From: JACCTU01 sp963798985
GTDB lineage: Bacteria > Actinomycetota > Thermoleophilia > Gaiellales > Gaiellaceae
Reading direction: 5' to 3'
Assembly (NCBI GenBank): GCA_963798985.1
Contig: CAWCVL010000007.1
Location: 248,001-312,000, forward strand
Length of the DNA: 64,000 bases
In this document: positions 10,014 through 20,742 of the stretch, one piece after another
Layout: every line of letters begins with the position of its first letter
Numbering within the stretch: position 1 is the stretch's first letter
Notes under the pieces: model-generated
What the model was told of the DNA's origin: nothing
The model's input: the letters and a program-made list of their open reading frames with translations, nothing else
The model's database searches: none
Program-made: the position numbers and the translations under genes

Positions 10014-11081
10014 GTGGCTGACGCGGCGGGCACCGGAGGCTCTTTCGGCTCGAGGTTGGCGGCACTTGTGCCGCGCACCGTGACCGGCTGGCTCGGGCTC
10101 GGTTTCATCGGGGTGATCGTCTTCTGGCTCGGGGCGAACCTCGTCAACGACCCGAGCGAGTTCTTCAACGTCGCCTTCATCGGACTGACGAACGGCGCGG
10201 TGTACGCGCTCATCGCGCTCGGCTACACGCTCGTCTACGGAATCCTGCAGCTGATCAACTTCGCGCACGGGGACGTTTTCGCGCTGAGCGGCCTCGTCGC
10301 GAGCAGCGTGATCGTCGGCTGGATCGGGCTCGGTGCCGGCTCGAGCACCGGAGAGGTCGTGCTCGGGATCGGCCTCGCGCTCGTCATCGCCGTCGTCTTC
10401 GCCGCGACGCTGAACACCGGCATCGAGTTGATCGCCTACCGGCGGCTGCGGAACGCTCCTCGACTGGCGCCGCTGATCACCGCCGTCGGCGTCTCGTTCA
10501 TCCTTCAGGACGTCGGCCTCGTCGGCTGGGGAGTCGAGTTCCGGACGACCGAGAAGCTGATCCCCAACCGTGACGCGTTCAACATCGGCGGCGTGCACTT
10601 CCCGTGGGACAAGCTCGGCGTCCTCTGGCTCACCGTGCCGGTCCTGATCGCCCTGACCTGGCTCGTCCGCTCGACGAAGCAAGGGAAGGCGATGCGCGCG
10701 ACGTCGCAGGACATGGACGCGGCGGCGATGATGGGAATCAACGTCAATCGCACGATCTCGTTCACGTTCGCGCTCGCCGGCGGGCTGGCGGGAGCGGGAG
10801 GTCTTCTCTACTTCCTGCACTTCACGTCGATGCGCTACGACACCGGCTTCCAGCTCGGGCTGATCGCGTTCACCGCGGCCGTGCTCGGGGGCATCGGAAA
10901 CCTCGCCGGCGCCGTGCTCGGCGCGCTGATGATCGGCCTGATCGAGCAGTTCAACGAAGGGCTCGAGCTGTACTCGCCCGGGAGCGACTGGACCCGCTCG
11001 ATCGTGTTCGGGATCCTGATCGCCACGCTTGTCTTCCGACCCGAGGGCCTGCTCGGCGAGAGGACGCCTGAGGGTGGCTAA
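10014..11081 (+). CDS. livH: Branched-chain amino-acid ABC transporter permease LivH
   Basis: GTG start at 10014; about 355 residues. After an N-terminal helix comes the LivH hallmark NGAVYALIALGYTLVYGILQLINFAHGD (residues about 60-87), then further helices and the permease loop RATSQDMDAAAMMGINVNR (about 230), where LivG/LivF dock. It ends FRPEGLLGE, as in most LivH proteins. It forms the inner-membrane channel with LivM. The stop overlaps the probable GTG start of livM (11074). Confidence 0.93.
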   Translation: MADAAGTGGSFGSRLAALVPRTVTGWLGLGFIGVIVFWLGANLVNDPSEFFNVAFIGLTNGAVYALIALGYTLVYGILQLINFAHGDVFALSGLVASSVIVGWIGLGAGSSTGEVVLGIGLALVIAVVFAATLNTGIELIAYRRLRNAPRLAPLITAVGVSFILQDVGLVGWGVEFRTTEKLIPNRDAFNIGGVHFPWDKLGVLWLTVPVLIALTWLVRSTKQGKAMRATSQDMDAAAMMGINVNRTISFTFALAGGLAGAGGLLYFLHFTSMRYDTGFQLGLIAFTAAVLGGIGNLAGAVLGALMIGLIEQFNEGLELYSPGSDWTRSIVFGILIATLVFRPEGLLGERTPEGG

Positions 11082-12270
11082 CGTGCCCGACCGGCTGCGC
11101 CGCGCGTGGGTGCCGATCGTCGTGATCGCGCTCGGCTTGCTCTATCCGACGCTGTTGCCGTACCTCGACGACCTCCCGTTGATCGGAACGCTCTTGCCCG
11201 CTGTCGGAACGGTCGTGATCATGATCGTGTTCACGATGATGGCGGTCGGCCTGAACGTCGTCGTCGGCTACGCCGGTCTGCTCGACCTCGGGTACGTCGC
11301 CTTCTACGCGGCAGGCGCGTACACCGCCGCGTGGCTCGCGTCGGTTCAGTTCGAACAGGTGACGTTCCACTTCGGCTCGTCGGGGATCAACCCCGAGCTG
11401 CCGGGCATCCACATATCGATGTTTCTCGTGCTGCTCATAGCGGGATGCTTCACGGCTCTCGTCGGCATCATCATCGGGCTACCGACGCTGCGATTGCGCG
11501 GCGACTACCTGGCGATCGTGACCCTCGGCTTCGGCGAGATCGTCCCGCAGTTCGTCCGCAACGCGGACTCGATCAAGGGCTTCGACCTCACGCACGGCGC
11601 GTTCGGGATCTCTCCGATCGACTCGCCCGGCTTCGGCGCGGGTCTGGGCGCCGCCCTTGGCCTCCCCGAGAGCTATCAGCAGTCGACGAACCGCGCGGAG
11701 CTCTACTTCTACACCGCCATGGTGCTGTTGCTGTTCACGGTGTTCGTCTCGGTGCGGCTGCGCGACTCGCGGCTCGGGCGCGCGTGGGTCGCGATCCGCG
11801 AGGACGAGACGGCCGCCGCCGCGATGGGCGTCCCGCTGATGCGGACGAAGACCTGGGCGTACGCGATCGGCGCGTTCTTCGGCGGGATCGCGGGCGCCTA
11901 CTACGCGTCGTTCAAGGGCGGCGCGTTCCCGAGCGACTTCTACTTCAACCTCTCGGTCTTCATCCTCTGCATGGTCGTCCTCGGCGGGATGGGCAGCGTG
12001 TGGGGAGCGATCGTGGGTGGTCTGTTCCTCTCCTACCTCGATCAAGAGGGGTTGGCGAAGATCGGGACGGAGGTGGGGATCCAGGATGTGCCGAAGTACA
12101 ACTTCGGCATCTACGGTCTGATCATTGTGATCGTCATGCTCTTCCGGCCCACTGGGCTGATCCCCGAGCGCCGGCACAAGCGAGAGCTCGAGGAGGGCGT
12201 GCGCGACACGCCGTTCTACGACGTCCAGCACGAAGGGTCGGACACCGACCGGGATTCGCGGAATGACTGA
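11074..12270 (+). CDS. livM: Branched-chain amino-acid ABC transporter permease LivM
   Basis: The GTG at 11074 overlaps the livH stop; a second in-frame GTG at 11083 is an alternative. About 398 residues, polytopic, with the LivM hallmarks GLNVVVGYAGLLDLGYVAFYA, LRGDYLAIVTLGFGEI and the docking loop REDETAAAAMGVP, plus FILCMVVLGGMGSVWGAIVGG. A hydrophilic C-terminal tail follows RPTGLIPERRHK. The last bases overlap livG (ATGACTGA), so translation is probably coupled. Confidence 0.93.
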   Translation: MANVPDRLRRAWVPIVVIALGLLYPTLLPYLDDLPLIGTLLPAVGTVVIMIVFTMMAVGLNVVVGYAGLLDLGYVAFYAAGAYTAAWLASVQFEQVTFHFGSSGINPELPGIHISMFLVLLIAGCFTALVGIIIGLPTLRLRGDYLAIVTLGFGEIVPQFVRNADSIKGFDLTHGAFGISPIDSPGFGAGLGAALGLPESYQQSTNRAELYFYTAMVLLLFTVFVSVRLRDSRLGRAWVAIREDETAAAAMGVPLMRTKTWAYAIGAFFGGIAGAYYASFKGGAFPSDFYFNLSVFILCMVVLGGMGSVWGAIVGGLFLSYLDQEGLAKIGTEVGIQDVPKYNFGIYGLIIVIVMLFRPTGLIPERRHKRELEEGVRDTPFYDVQHEGSDTDRDSRND

Positions 12271-13032
12271 CCTGCTCGTCGCAGCGGACGTGCGCAAGGA
12301 GTTCGGCGGCCTCGTTGCGGTGAACGACGTCGACTTCACGATCCCGCAGGGCTCGATCGTCAGTCTGATCGGACCGAACGGCGCGGGGAAGACGACGTTC
12401 TTCAACATGCTCACCGGCGTGTACAAGCCCACCGCCGGCCAGATCGTCTTCGACGGCACCGACCTGACCGGCAAGCCGCCACACGCGATCACCGAGCTGG
12501 GGATCGGCCGCACGTTCCAGAACATCCGGCTCTTCCAGCAGATGACAGCGCTCGAGAACGTCCTCGTCGGCATGCACTCGCGGCTGAAAGGCGGGATCGT
12601 CCGAACCGTGCTTCGCACTCCGGGGCTCAAGCGGCAGGAGCGGGCGGCGACGGATCGCGCGCGAGAGCTGCTTCGGTTCTGCAGCCTCACGGGCGGCGAC
12701 GACGACTGGGCGCGCAACCTCTCCTACGGAGACCAGCGGCGGCTCGAGGTCGCGCGCGCTCTCGCAACCGAGCCGAAGCTGCTGCTCCTCGATGAGCCGA
12801 CGGCCGGGATGAACCCGCAGGAGACCGCCGCCTTCACCGCCTTCGTCGCGAAGCTCCGCACCGAGCAGGACCTGACCATCCTGATGATCGAGCACGACAT
12901 GAAGGTCGTGATGGGCATCTCCGACCGGGTGACGGTGCTCGACTACGGCGAGAAGATCGCCGAGGGCGCTCCGAAGGACGTGCAGAAGGACGAGCGCGTG
13001 ATCGAGGCGTACCTCGGAAGGGCCGCCACGGC

Positions 13033-13036
<4 letters not shown>
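12263..13036 (+). CDS. livG: Branched-chain amino-acid ABC transporter ATPase LivG
   Basis: 257 residues. Walker A GPNGAGKTTFFN (about 37-48), signature LSYGDQRRLEVARAL (about 153-167) and Walker B LLLLDEPTAGMNPQE (about 173-187), followed by the switch histidine in MIEHDMKVVM. FQNIRLFQQMTALENV is the typical LivG Q-loop region. It hydrolyses ATP on the cytoplasmic face of the LivHM channel. It overlaps livM by 8 bp and livF by 4 bp (ATGA). Confidence 0.95.
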
Positions 13037-13760
<724 letters not shown>

Positions 13761-13764
<4 letters not shown>

Positions 13765-15260
13765 CCCGACCGGATTGGGAAGTACGGCGGCGCGAGGAGC
13801 ACGCCGATCCGCGCCTTCCCGCCGACGCGTCCGCGCGCCAGCTCGAGCGCCGCGTTCAGCCCGTGCGTCGGGACGAGCCCGAGCTGGCGCGCGGCGACCG
13901 AGTCCCGGCAACCCGCGACGAGCACGGCGCCGAGCTGCGCGAGCGTGGGCTGGCACGACGCCCAGTCCGCAAAGGGGAGGAGTGGGTGGCAGGTGCGGCC
14001 CTCGCGGTAGGCGGCGAGGGCGCGCGGGTCCTCCGCCACCTCGAGCTCGGCCGCTCGGAGCTCCTCAGGCTCGCGGCCGAATCGCGTCGCGGCGAAGAAG
14101 GTTCGGTACGGCTGCTGCGTGGGGTGGGCGAATCGCCGGCGGAACGGGTGCACGAGGATCGCCGTACCGCCCTCGACGACCGGGAACGCGTCGCGCCAGA
14201 GCTTCAGCGCGACACCGAGGCCGAGCTGCGCGGCGTTCAGCGGGTTCGGGAGCTCGCGCGGATGGTGGAGCGTGGTCGGGGGGATCCCGACGACGATCGC
14301 ATCGAGCGGCTCCTCGAGCACGACCTCGCGCGCGGCGATCGCGCGCAGCAGCGCCTCTGCGTGCGCCACAGCGGGCGGGCCGGCGAACGCCCCCGCGGCC
14401 GTGAGGTCTCTGCGCAGCGAGCGGATCACGCGTGCGCGCAGCGGCCCCGGAACGAGCGCGAGCGCACGACGTAGCGGCGAGTTGGCGATCCGTTCGGCGA
14501 CGTGCTCGTCGTACGGGAACCCACGGAGCGAAGACGCGATGAACTGCGGGTGGTTGAGCACCAGCGAGACGCCGATCAGGGGCGCGCGCGCTGAGAGGGC
14601 CTGCTCGAGCGCGGTCGCGACCTGCCAGCCCTCCGACGCGGCGGTCTCGAGCAGCGACCAAGCACCGGCCGCGCGGATCGCCTCGGGTCCTGCGGCCGAG
14701 ACGAGCGCCGCGGGGCCTCCGTGAACGACGGTCTCCGCAGCGGTGACGACGACCACCGCATCCGTGTCGACGAGCGCGCGGTTGACTCGCAGCGGGATGT
14801 TCCCCGCCGTCCCGACATCGACGAGCTCCGGGTCTTCTGCGTCGTGAACGACGACCCGGCCGCGAAAGCGCCTGCGGAACTCCGGCGCCGCGAGCAGCGA
14901 CATGTCGCCGGGGCCTGCCCGGCGCCCGAGGCCGCCTGCGATCAGGAGCGTTTGCCGCGCCGTCGGCACGCCCGCGCGCTCCAGCTCCGCCGATGCACCT
15001 TCCACTGCGGCGTGGCGCGGATCGGTCGGCGCGCCGGGGATCGGCAGGCTGGGGAGCTCGACGACCATCGTCACGCGCGACGCTCCGCGCGCGATCTCCT
15101 CGAGCGCCGGCCCCTCGAGCGGGAAGCGCAGCGCCTCGCGGACGGCTGCGGCGACGTCGGCGACGATCTGCCCCGGCTGCGGCGGCCGGAGCACGACCGC
15201 GTCGTCCGGCACGTTGAGCACGGCCAGGCCGGACCCGGCGAGGAGGGGGACGCGCGCCAC
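13761..15260 (-). CDS. LarA-like (DUF2088) protein lacking key lactate-racemase residues
   Basis: GTG start at 15260; 499 residues. The N-terminus (VARVPLLAGSGLAVLNVPDDAVVLRPP) and the central GNIPLRVNRALVDTDAVVVVTAAETVVHGGPA block follow the LarA fold. In lactate racemase a nickel-pincer nucleotide is bound by a lysine in an FSGGxK-like loop and catalysis uses paired histidines. Here VVHGGP keeps one His, but the loop reads ALVSAAGPEA (no Lys), the GTHRP-like motif is AGGLGRRA, and the DxTRP-like motif is missing. It is probably not a nickel racemase; the function is unknown. Divergent from polA (53 bp apart). Confidence 0.7.
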
Positions 15261-15299
15261 GGCCGGCGACGTTACAGCGGTCGAGGACGGAGCCGCGAA

Positions 15300-15305
15300 T
15301 AGACT
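15300..15305 (+). promoter_or_regulatory. -10 element of polA (leaderless)
   Basis: TAGACT ends 8 nt before the polA ATG (15314). No clear -35 is visible. The weak GGAG at 15310-15313 abuts the ATG, too close for a Shine-Dalgarno. Confidence 0.5.
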
Positions 15306-15313
15306 CGACGGAG

Positions 15314-17896
15314 ATGCCGAAGACGCTCACCGGCGAGGAGCTGCAGCTCGACGACGGGCCTGCACGGGACTCCGAGCTCTTCCTCGTGGACGGCAACAAC
15401 CTCGCCTACCGCGCCTTCTTCGCGCTCCCCGAGGAGCTCGCGACGACCGAGGGTTTCCCGACGAACGCGCTCCTCGGCTTCACGAACATGCTCTTCAAGC
15501 TGCTCCAGGACTACCGGCCGAAAGGCGTCGCGGTGGCCTGGGACACTCGCCCGGCGGAGCGGCTCGAGACGCTCCAGTCGTACAAGTCGGAGCGGAAGCC
15601 GACGCCCGACCTCCTCAGCGAGCAGTTCCCGTACTTCCGCCCGATCGTCGAGGCGTTCGGCTACCGCAACCTCGAGTTCGAGGGCTGGGAGGCCGACGAC
15701 GTGATCGCGACGCTCGCGACGCGCGCGGACGAAGCCGGGATCAAGACCACGATCGTCTCGACCGACCGCGACGCGTTCCAGCTCGTCACCGACAACGTCA
15801 CGCTGATGATGACGCCGCGCGGCGTCTCGGACGTGAACGTGTACACGCCCGACCGCGTCGAGGCGCGCTACGGGATTCGCCCGGATCAGATCCCCGACTT
15901 CATCGGCCTCAAGGGCGACACGAGCGACAACATCCCAGGCATTCCCGGCATCGGCGACAAGACCGCCGGCCAACTGATCGCGCAGTACGGCTCGCTCGAG
16001 GAAGTGATCGCGCACGCAGACGAGTTGACGCCCGCGCGGCGTCGGAACGTCCAGGAACACGCGGAGCAGGCCCGGCTGTCGAAGGAACTGGCGACGATGC
16101 GCCGCGACCTCGACCTCGGCTCCGGCTCCGACCCGGCCGAGCTCGTCCTGCAGCCGCCCGACCGCTCGCAGCTGAAGGAGATGTTCCGGCGCTTCGAGTT
16201 CCGCAACCTGATCGGACGCGTCGACCAGCTCGACGAGGCGGTGCCCGCGCTGCCGACGATGCGCCCCGAAGGAACGAGCGTGGTGTGGCGCGAGGGAGAG
16301 CTGCCGGAGACACGAGCCCGTGCTTCGCTCGCGGTCGACGACGGCCGCTTCGCGCTCGCCCTCGACGACGGCGTCGTGCTCGGCGAGTTCGACGCGGACG
16401 TCGCCCAGGCCCGCCTTCGCGACGCGCACGTGATCGCGCACGACTTCAAGTCGCTGCCGCGGTTGACGATGACTCCGGCCGAGGACACGATGCTCGCTGC
16501 GTACCTGATCGACCCGGGCCGGCCTGCGTACGAGCTCGACGACCTCGCGCAGGAGTACGGCCTCGAGGTGCTCCCCGAGCCGGCGACGGACGAGGAGACC
16601 GCAACTCTGGTTCGCCACGCCGAGGCGGCGCGGCGTCTCGCCCCGGTCCTCCGCGAGCGGCTTCGCGAGCGCGGCAGCGAGGTGCTCTACGACCACATCG
16701 AGCTTCCGCTCGCCGCGGTGCTCGCCGCGATGGAGGACGCCGGGATCAAGATCGACACGTACCGCATGGGGGAGATCACGGCTCGGCTCGCCGACCGGGT
16801 CGAGGAGCTCGAGACGAAAGCGCACGAGCTCGCCGGCGAGGAGTTCATGCTCGGCTCGACCCAGCAGGTCGCGCGCATCCTCTTCGAGACGCTCGAGCTC
16901 ACTCCGGGGCGCAAGGGGAAGACCGGCTATTCCACCGACACGCGGGTCCTTCGCTCGATCCGCGGCGACCACCCGATCGTCGCGGTGATCGAGGAGTGGC
17001 GCGAGTACTCGAAGCTGCTCAACACCTACCTCCAGCCGTTGCCGTCGCTGCTCGGGGAGGACGGGCGCCTGCACACGCACTTCAACCAGGCCGTCGCGTC
17101 CACCGGGCGGCTCTCGACCTCGAACCCGAACCTGCAGGCGATCCCGATCCGAACGGAGCTCGGGCGCGAGATCCGCTCGGCGTTCGTCGCCGAACCGGGG
17201 CACAGGCTCGTGAGCGCCGACTACTCGCAGGTCGAGCTGCGGATCCTCGCGCACGTGTCCGGCGAGCCAAAGCTGCGCGAATCGTTCGCGCGCGGCGAGG
17301 ACATCCACACGACGACAGCGGCGGAGGTGCTCGGCAAGGACCCAGCGACGCTGACGAAGGACGAGCGAAACATCGCCAAGATGGTGAACTTCGGGATCAT
17401 CTACGGCATCTCGTCGTACGGCCTCTCGGAGAACCTCGAGATCGCGCGCGACGAGGCGCAGGAGTACATCGACACGTACCTCGCGCGCTTCCCGTACGTC
17501 CAGGACTTCATCGCCCGGACGATCGAGCAGGCGAAGCGCGACGGTTACGTGACGACGCTCTTCGGCCGCCGGCGCCCGGTTCCGGAGATCCGCGCGTCGA
17601 ACCGGCAGACGCGGGGCCTCGGCGAACGCCTCGCCGTGAACTCGGTCATGCAGGGCACGGCGGCCGACATCATCAAGGTCGCGATGGTCAACATCCACCG
17701 GCGCCTCGTGGAGGAGGGCCGCGCCTCGCGACTCGTGTTGCAAGTGCACGACGAGTTGCTGGTCGAAGCGCCGGAGCGCGAGGTCTCCGCGGTGAAAGAC
17801 CTGCTCAGAGAGGAAATGGTCGGCGCGTTCGACCTCGACCCGCCGCTCGCCGTCGAGGTGGGGGCGGGAGAGGACTGGAACGAGGCCAAGACCTAG
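15314..17896 (+). CDS. polA: DNA polymerase I
   Basis: 860 residues in three parts. The 5'-nuclease domain (about 20-300) shows FLVDGNNLAYRAFFA, GWEADDVIATLA, STDRDAFQL and GIPGIGDKTA. The central 3'-5' exonuclease domain (about 320-480) is degenerate: the DxE, D and YxxxD catalytic motifs of E. coli Pol I are not present. The polymerase domain has motif A DYSQVELRILAH, motif B RNIAKMVNFGIIYGIS and motif C LQVHDELLVEAP. It fills gaps and removes RNA primers in repair and Okazaki maturation, probably without proofreading. It is followed by an unrelated exported nuclease gene. Confidence 0.97.
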   Translation: MPKTLTGEELQLDDGPARDSELFLVDGNNLAYRAFFALPEELATTEGFPTNALLGFTNMLFKLLQDYRPKGVAVAWDTRPAERLETLQSYKSERKPTPDLLSEQFPYFRPIVEAFGYRNLEFEGWEADDVIATLATRADEAGIKTTIVSTDRDAFQLVTDNVTLMMTPRGVSDVNVYTPDRVEARYGIRPDQIPDFIGLKGDTSDNIPGIPGIGDKTAGQLIAQYGSLEEVIAHADELTPARRRNVQEHAEQARLSKELATMRRDLDLGSGSDPAELVLQPPDRSQLKEMFRRFEFRNLIGRVDQLDEAVPALPTMRPEGTSVVWREGELPETRARASLAVDDGRFALALDDGVVLGEFDADVAQARLRDAHVIAHDFKSLPRLTMTPAEDTMLAAYLIDPGRPAYELDDLAQEYGLEVLPEPATDEETATLVRHAEAARRLAPVLRERLRERGSEVLYDHIELPLAAVLAAMEDAGIKIDTYRMGEITARLADRVEELETKAHELAGEEFMLGSTQQVARILFETLELTPGRKGKTGYSTDTRVLRSIRGDHPIVAVIEEWREYSKLLNTYLQPLPSLLGEDGRLHTHFNQAVASTGRLSTSNPNLQAIPIRTELGREIRSAFVAEPGHRLVSADYSQVELRILAHVSGEPKLRESFARGEDIHTTTAAEVLGKDPATLTKDERNIAKMVNFGIIYGISSYGLSENLEIARDEAQEYIDTYLARFPYVQDFIARTIEQAKRDGYVTTLFGRRRPVPEIRASNRQTRGLGERLAVNSVMQGTAADIIKVAMVNIHRRLVEEGRASRLVLQVHDELLVEAPEREVSAVKDLLREEMVGAFDLDPPLAVEVGAGEDWNEAKT

Positions 17897-18015
17897 CCGT
17901 TCGTTCACACTTCGGCGAACGCGGCTTGGAACACGTCCAGAACGGGGCTAGACTCCCGAGCGGTCACGGCCCCGAAAGGGCCGATCGGGACAATCGAGGG
18001 GAGAGGAGCACCAAC

Positions 18016-20707
18016 GTGCGGTCACGCTTGCTGGCGCTGTTGCTTGCAGCGCTCACGGTTCTGGGTGGAGGAGCATCGGCCTTCGCCTCGGCGAACGGCG
18101 TCGTCATCTCCGAGTTTCGCTTTCGCGGGCCCGCCGGCGGCAACGACGAGTTCGTCGAGTTGATCAACGCCGGCACAGCGTCGGTGAACATCTCGGGTTG
18201 GCTGCTCCAGGGCTGCGCGTCGGCGACTGGGGTTGCTTCGACTCGCGTGGCCGTGCCTGCAGGGATCGTGCTCTCTCCGGGCCAGCACTACCTCTTCGTG
18301 AACAACAACGCGACCGGCGGCTACTCAGGCTCGGTCCCGGGCGACACGACGTACGGGACCGGGTTCACCGACGGCGCCGGCTCACGCATCACGCTTCCCG
18401 ATGCGACCACCGTGGTCGACGGCGTCGGCGGCAACGGGATCGGCGGCACGCAGTGCCGCGAGGGCTCGGGAATCGTCGGGATGCCGACGACGAATGGTGA
18501 TCAGGCATACGAGCGCATCGGTGGGACCCAGGACACCGACGACAACGTGGCGGACTTCGTCGGCCCGAAGGCGAGCAATCCCCAGAAGTTCGGACCCACC
18601 GGCGGCGACGCCGCACCGTCGGTCGCCTCGAAGACGCCAGCGAACGGGGCCGTGGACGTCGCGAACGACGCGAACATCTCGATCACCTTCAGTGAGGACG
18701 TCGCGGTCAGTGGAGCATGGTACGCCATCAACTGCACGACGAGCGGCGCGCACGCAGCGACCGTCTCCGGCGGGCCGCGCACGTACGCGCTCGACCCGGC
18801 GACCGACTTCTCGACCAACGAGACCTGCACCGTCACGGTGACGGCCTCTGGCGTCGCCGACCTCGACGCGGACGACCCGCCGGACAACATGGCGGCCAAC
18901 CACTCGTTCTCCTTCTCGACCCTGGGCATCCCTGCGACGATCATGCAGATCCAGGGTCCCGACCACGTCTCATCGCTCGTCGGGCAGCGTGTCTCCGGCG
19001 TGCCCGGCGTCGTGACGGCGATCCGACCGACGAGCTTCTACATGCAGGACGCAACAGGCGACGGGAACCTCGCCACCTCTGACGGCATCCTCGTGTTCGG
19101 GGTCAGCACCTCGAGCTTGACGGTCGGCGCGGCCGTGCTGGTGAACGGCACAGTCACCGAGTTTGGCAGCGGCGACAACCTCACCGTCACCGAATTGACC
19201 CAGCCCGCCGTGACGCCCGCCGGGCCGGGTACGCCGATCGCGACGACGGTCCTCGGCCAGGGAGGCCGGACGCAGCCGAACGTCGTGATCGAAGACGACG
19301 CGAACGGCGACCTGAACGCCCCCGGCGAAGGCGGCAACGTCTTCGACATCGCGCAGGACGGGATCGACTTCTACGAGTCGCTCGAGGGCATGCTCGTTCA
19401 GGTCAACAACGCTGCGGTCGTCAACGCGACCCGCTCATTCGGCGAGATCACGTTGCTCGCCAACGGCGGCGCGAACGCGACCGGACTGCGAACGCCGCGC
19501 GGGGGCATCCTGCTCGCGCCGACCGACGCGAACCCGGAGCGGATCACCGTCGACGACGAGATCCTTCGCGACCAGATCTCACCGCGGCCGGCGAAGGCCA
19601 TGCCCGACATGAACGTCGGTGCGCAGATCACGTCGCCGGTCGTCGGGCCGCTCGACTACAGCTTCGAGAACTACAAGATCCAGGCGATGACGCAGCCGTC
19701 GTTCGTCGAGAGCTCGATCCAGCGCGAGGTCGCTGCGGTCGCGCACCCGAGTGACCTGACCGTGGCGACGTTCAACGTCGAGAACCTGACGGTGGGCAAC
19801 GCCCAATCGAAGTTCGACGACCTCGCGGACATGATCGTCCACAACCTGCGCGCTCCCGAGATCGTCGCGATCGAGGAGATCCAGGACGACAGCGGTGCGA
19901 CGAACAACGGCGTCGTCACCGCGACCGCCACCTGGAACAAGCTCCTCGCTGCGATCGATGCGGCCGGTGGCCCGTCGTACGCGTTCCGCCAGATCGACCC
20001 CGTCAACAACGAGGACGGTGGGGCGCCCGGCGCGAACATCCGGATCGGTCTCCTCTACCGGACCGATCTGGTGGATCTCCGGTTCGTCGATCGGCCGGGC
20101 GGCACGTCCACGAACAACACGTCCGTTGTCGGCCCGAAGAACCACCCGCAGCTGACGTTCAGCCCGGGCCGCCTCGGCACCGACAGCGCCGCGTTCGACG
20201 CGACACGCAAGCCGCTCGTCGGCGAGTTCGTGTGGAAGGATCGCACCGTCTTCGTCGTCGTAAACCACTTCAGCTCGAAGGGCGACGACCAGGGCATCTT
20301 CAGCCGGTGGCAGCCGCCGACCAACTTCAGCGAAGGCCCGCGGCACGGCCAGGCAGCAGGTCGTGAACACGTTCGTCGACACGGTGCTCGCGAAGGACAA
20401 GGACGCGAATGTGATCGTCCTCGGCGACATCAACGACTTCGAGTTCTCGAGGACGATCGAGATCCTCGAGGGAGACGAGCTGACGACGCTGATGAGGATC
20501 CTGCCTCCGAACGAGCGCTACTCGTATGTGTTCGAGGGGAACTCGCAGGTGCTCGACCAGATCCTGGTCAGCGACGCGATCCTCAAGCGCGCACCCGAGT
20601 ACGACGTGGTCCACGTGAACGCCGAGTTCGCGGACGCTCGCCAGGCGAGCGACCACGAGCCCCAGGTCGCCTACCTGCGGCCGAAGGGTACGGGTGAGGA
20701 GGAGTGA
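18016..20707 (+). CDS. Exported endonuclease/exonuclease/phosphatase-family nuclease with lamin-tail and Ig-like domains (ExeM/NucH type), one frameshift
   Basis: GTG at 18016 follows GAGAGGAGC and gives a signal peptide (VRSRLLALLLAALTVLGG..AFASA). Domains: lamin-tail domain (ISEFRFRGPAGGNDEFVELIN), an SbsA/Ig-like domain (ASKTPANGAVDVANDANIS), an OB-like segment, and a C-terminal EEP nuclease domain beginning LTVATFNVENLT, with IVAIEEIQDDSG, NHFSSKGDD, VLGDINDFEFSRT and SDHEPQVAYL. The frame breaks once near 20350, where one missing base joins RHGQA to QQVVNTFVDTV. The catalytic residues are otherwise intact. It likely degrades extracellular DNA. The exported 5'-nucleotidase gene follows within 40 bp. 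Confidence 0.85.
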
Positions 20708-20742
20708 TCGACCACACGAATCGACGAGCGAAGGGGAGAGGA

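Noticed and set aside
14902..20697. A stop-free plus-strand frame of about 5.8 kb spanning polA
   Set aside because: Only its last part (from 18016) is a real gene; the rest is a shadow frame of polA and of the opposite-strand LarA-like gene, common at this GC content.
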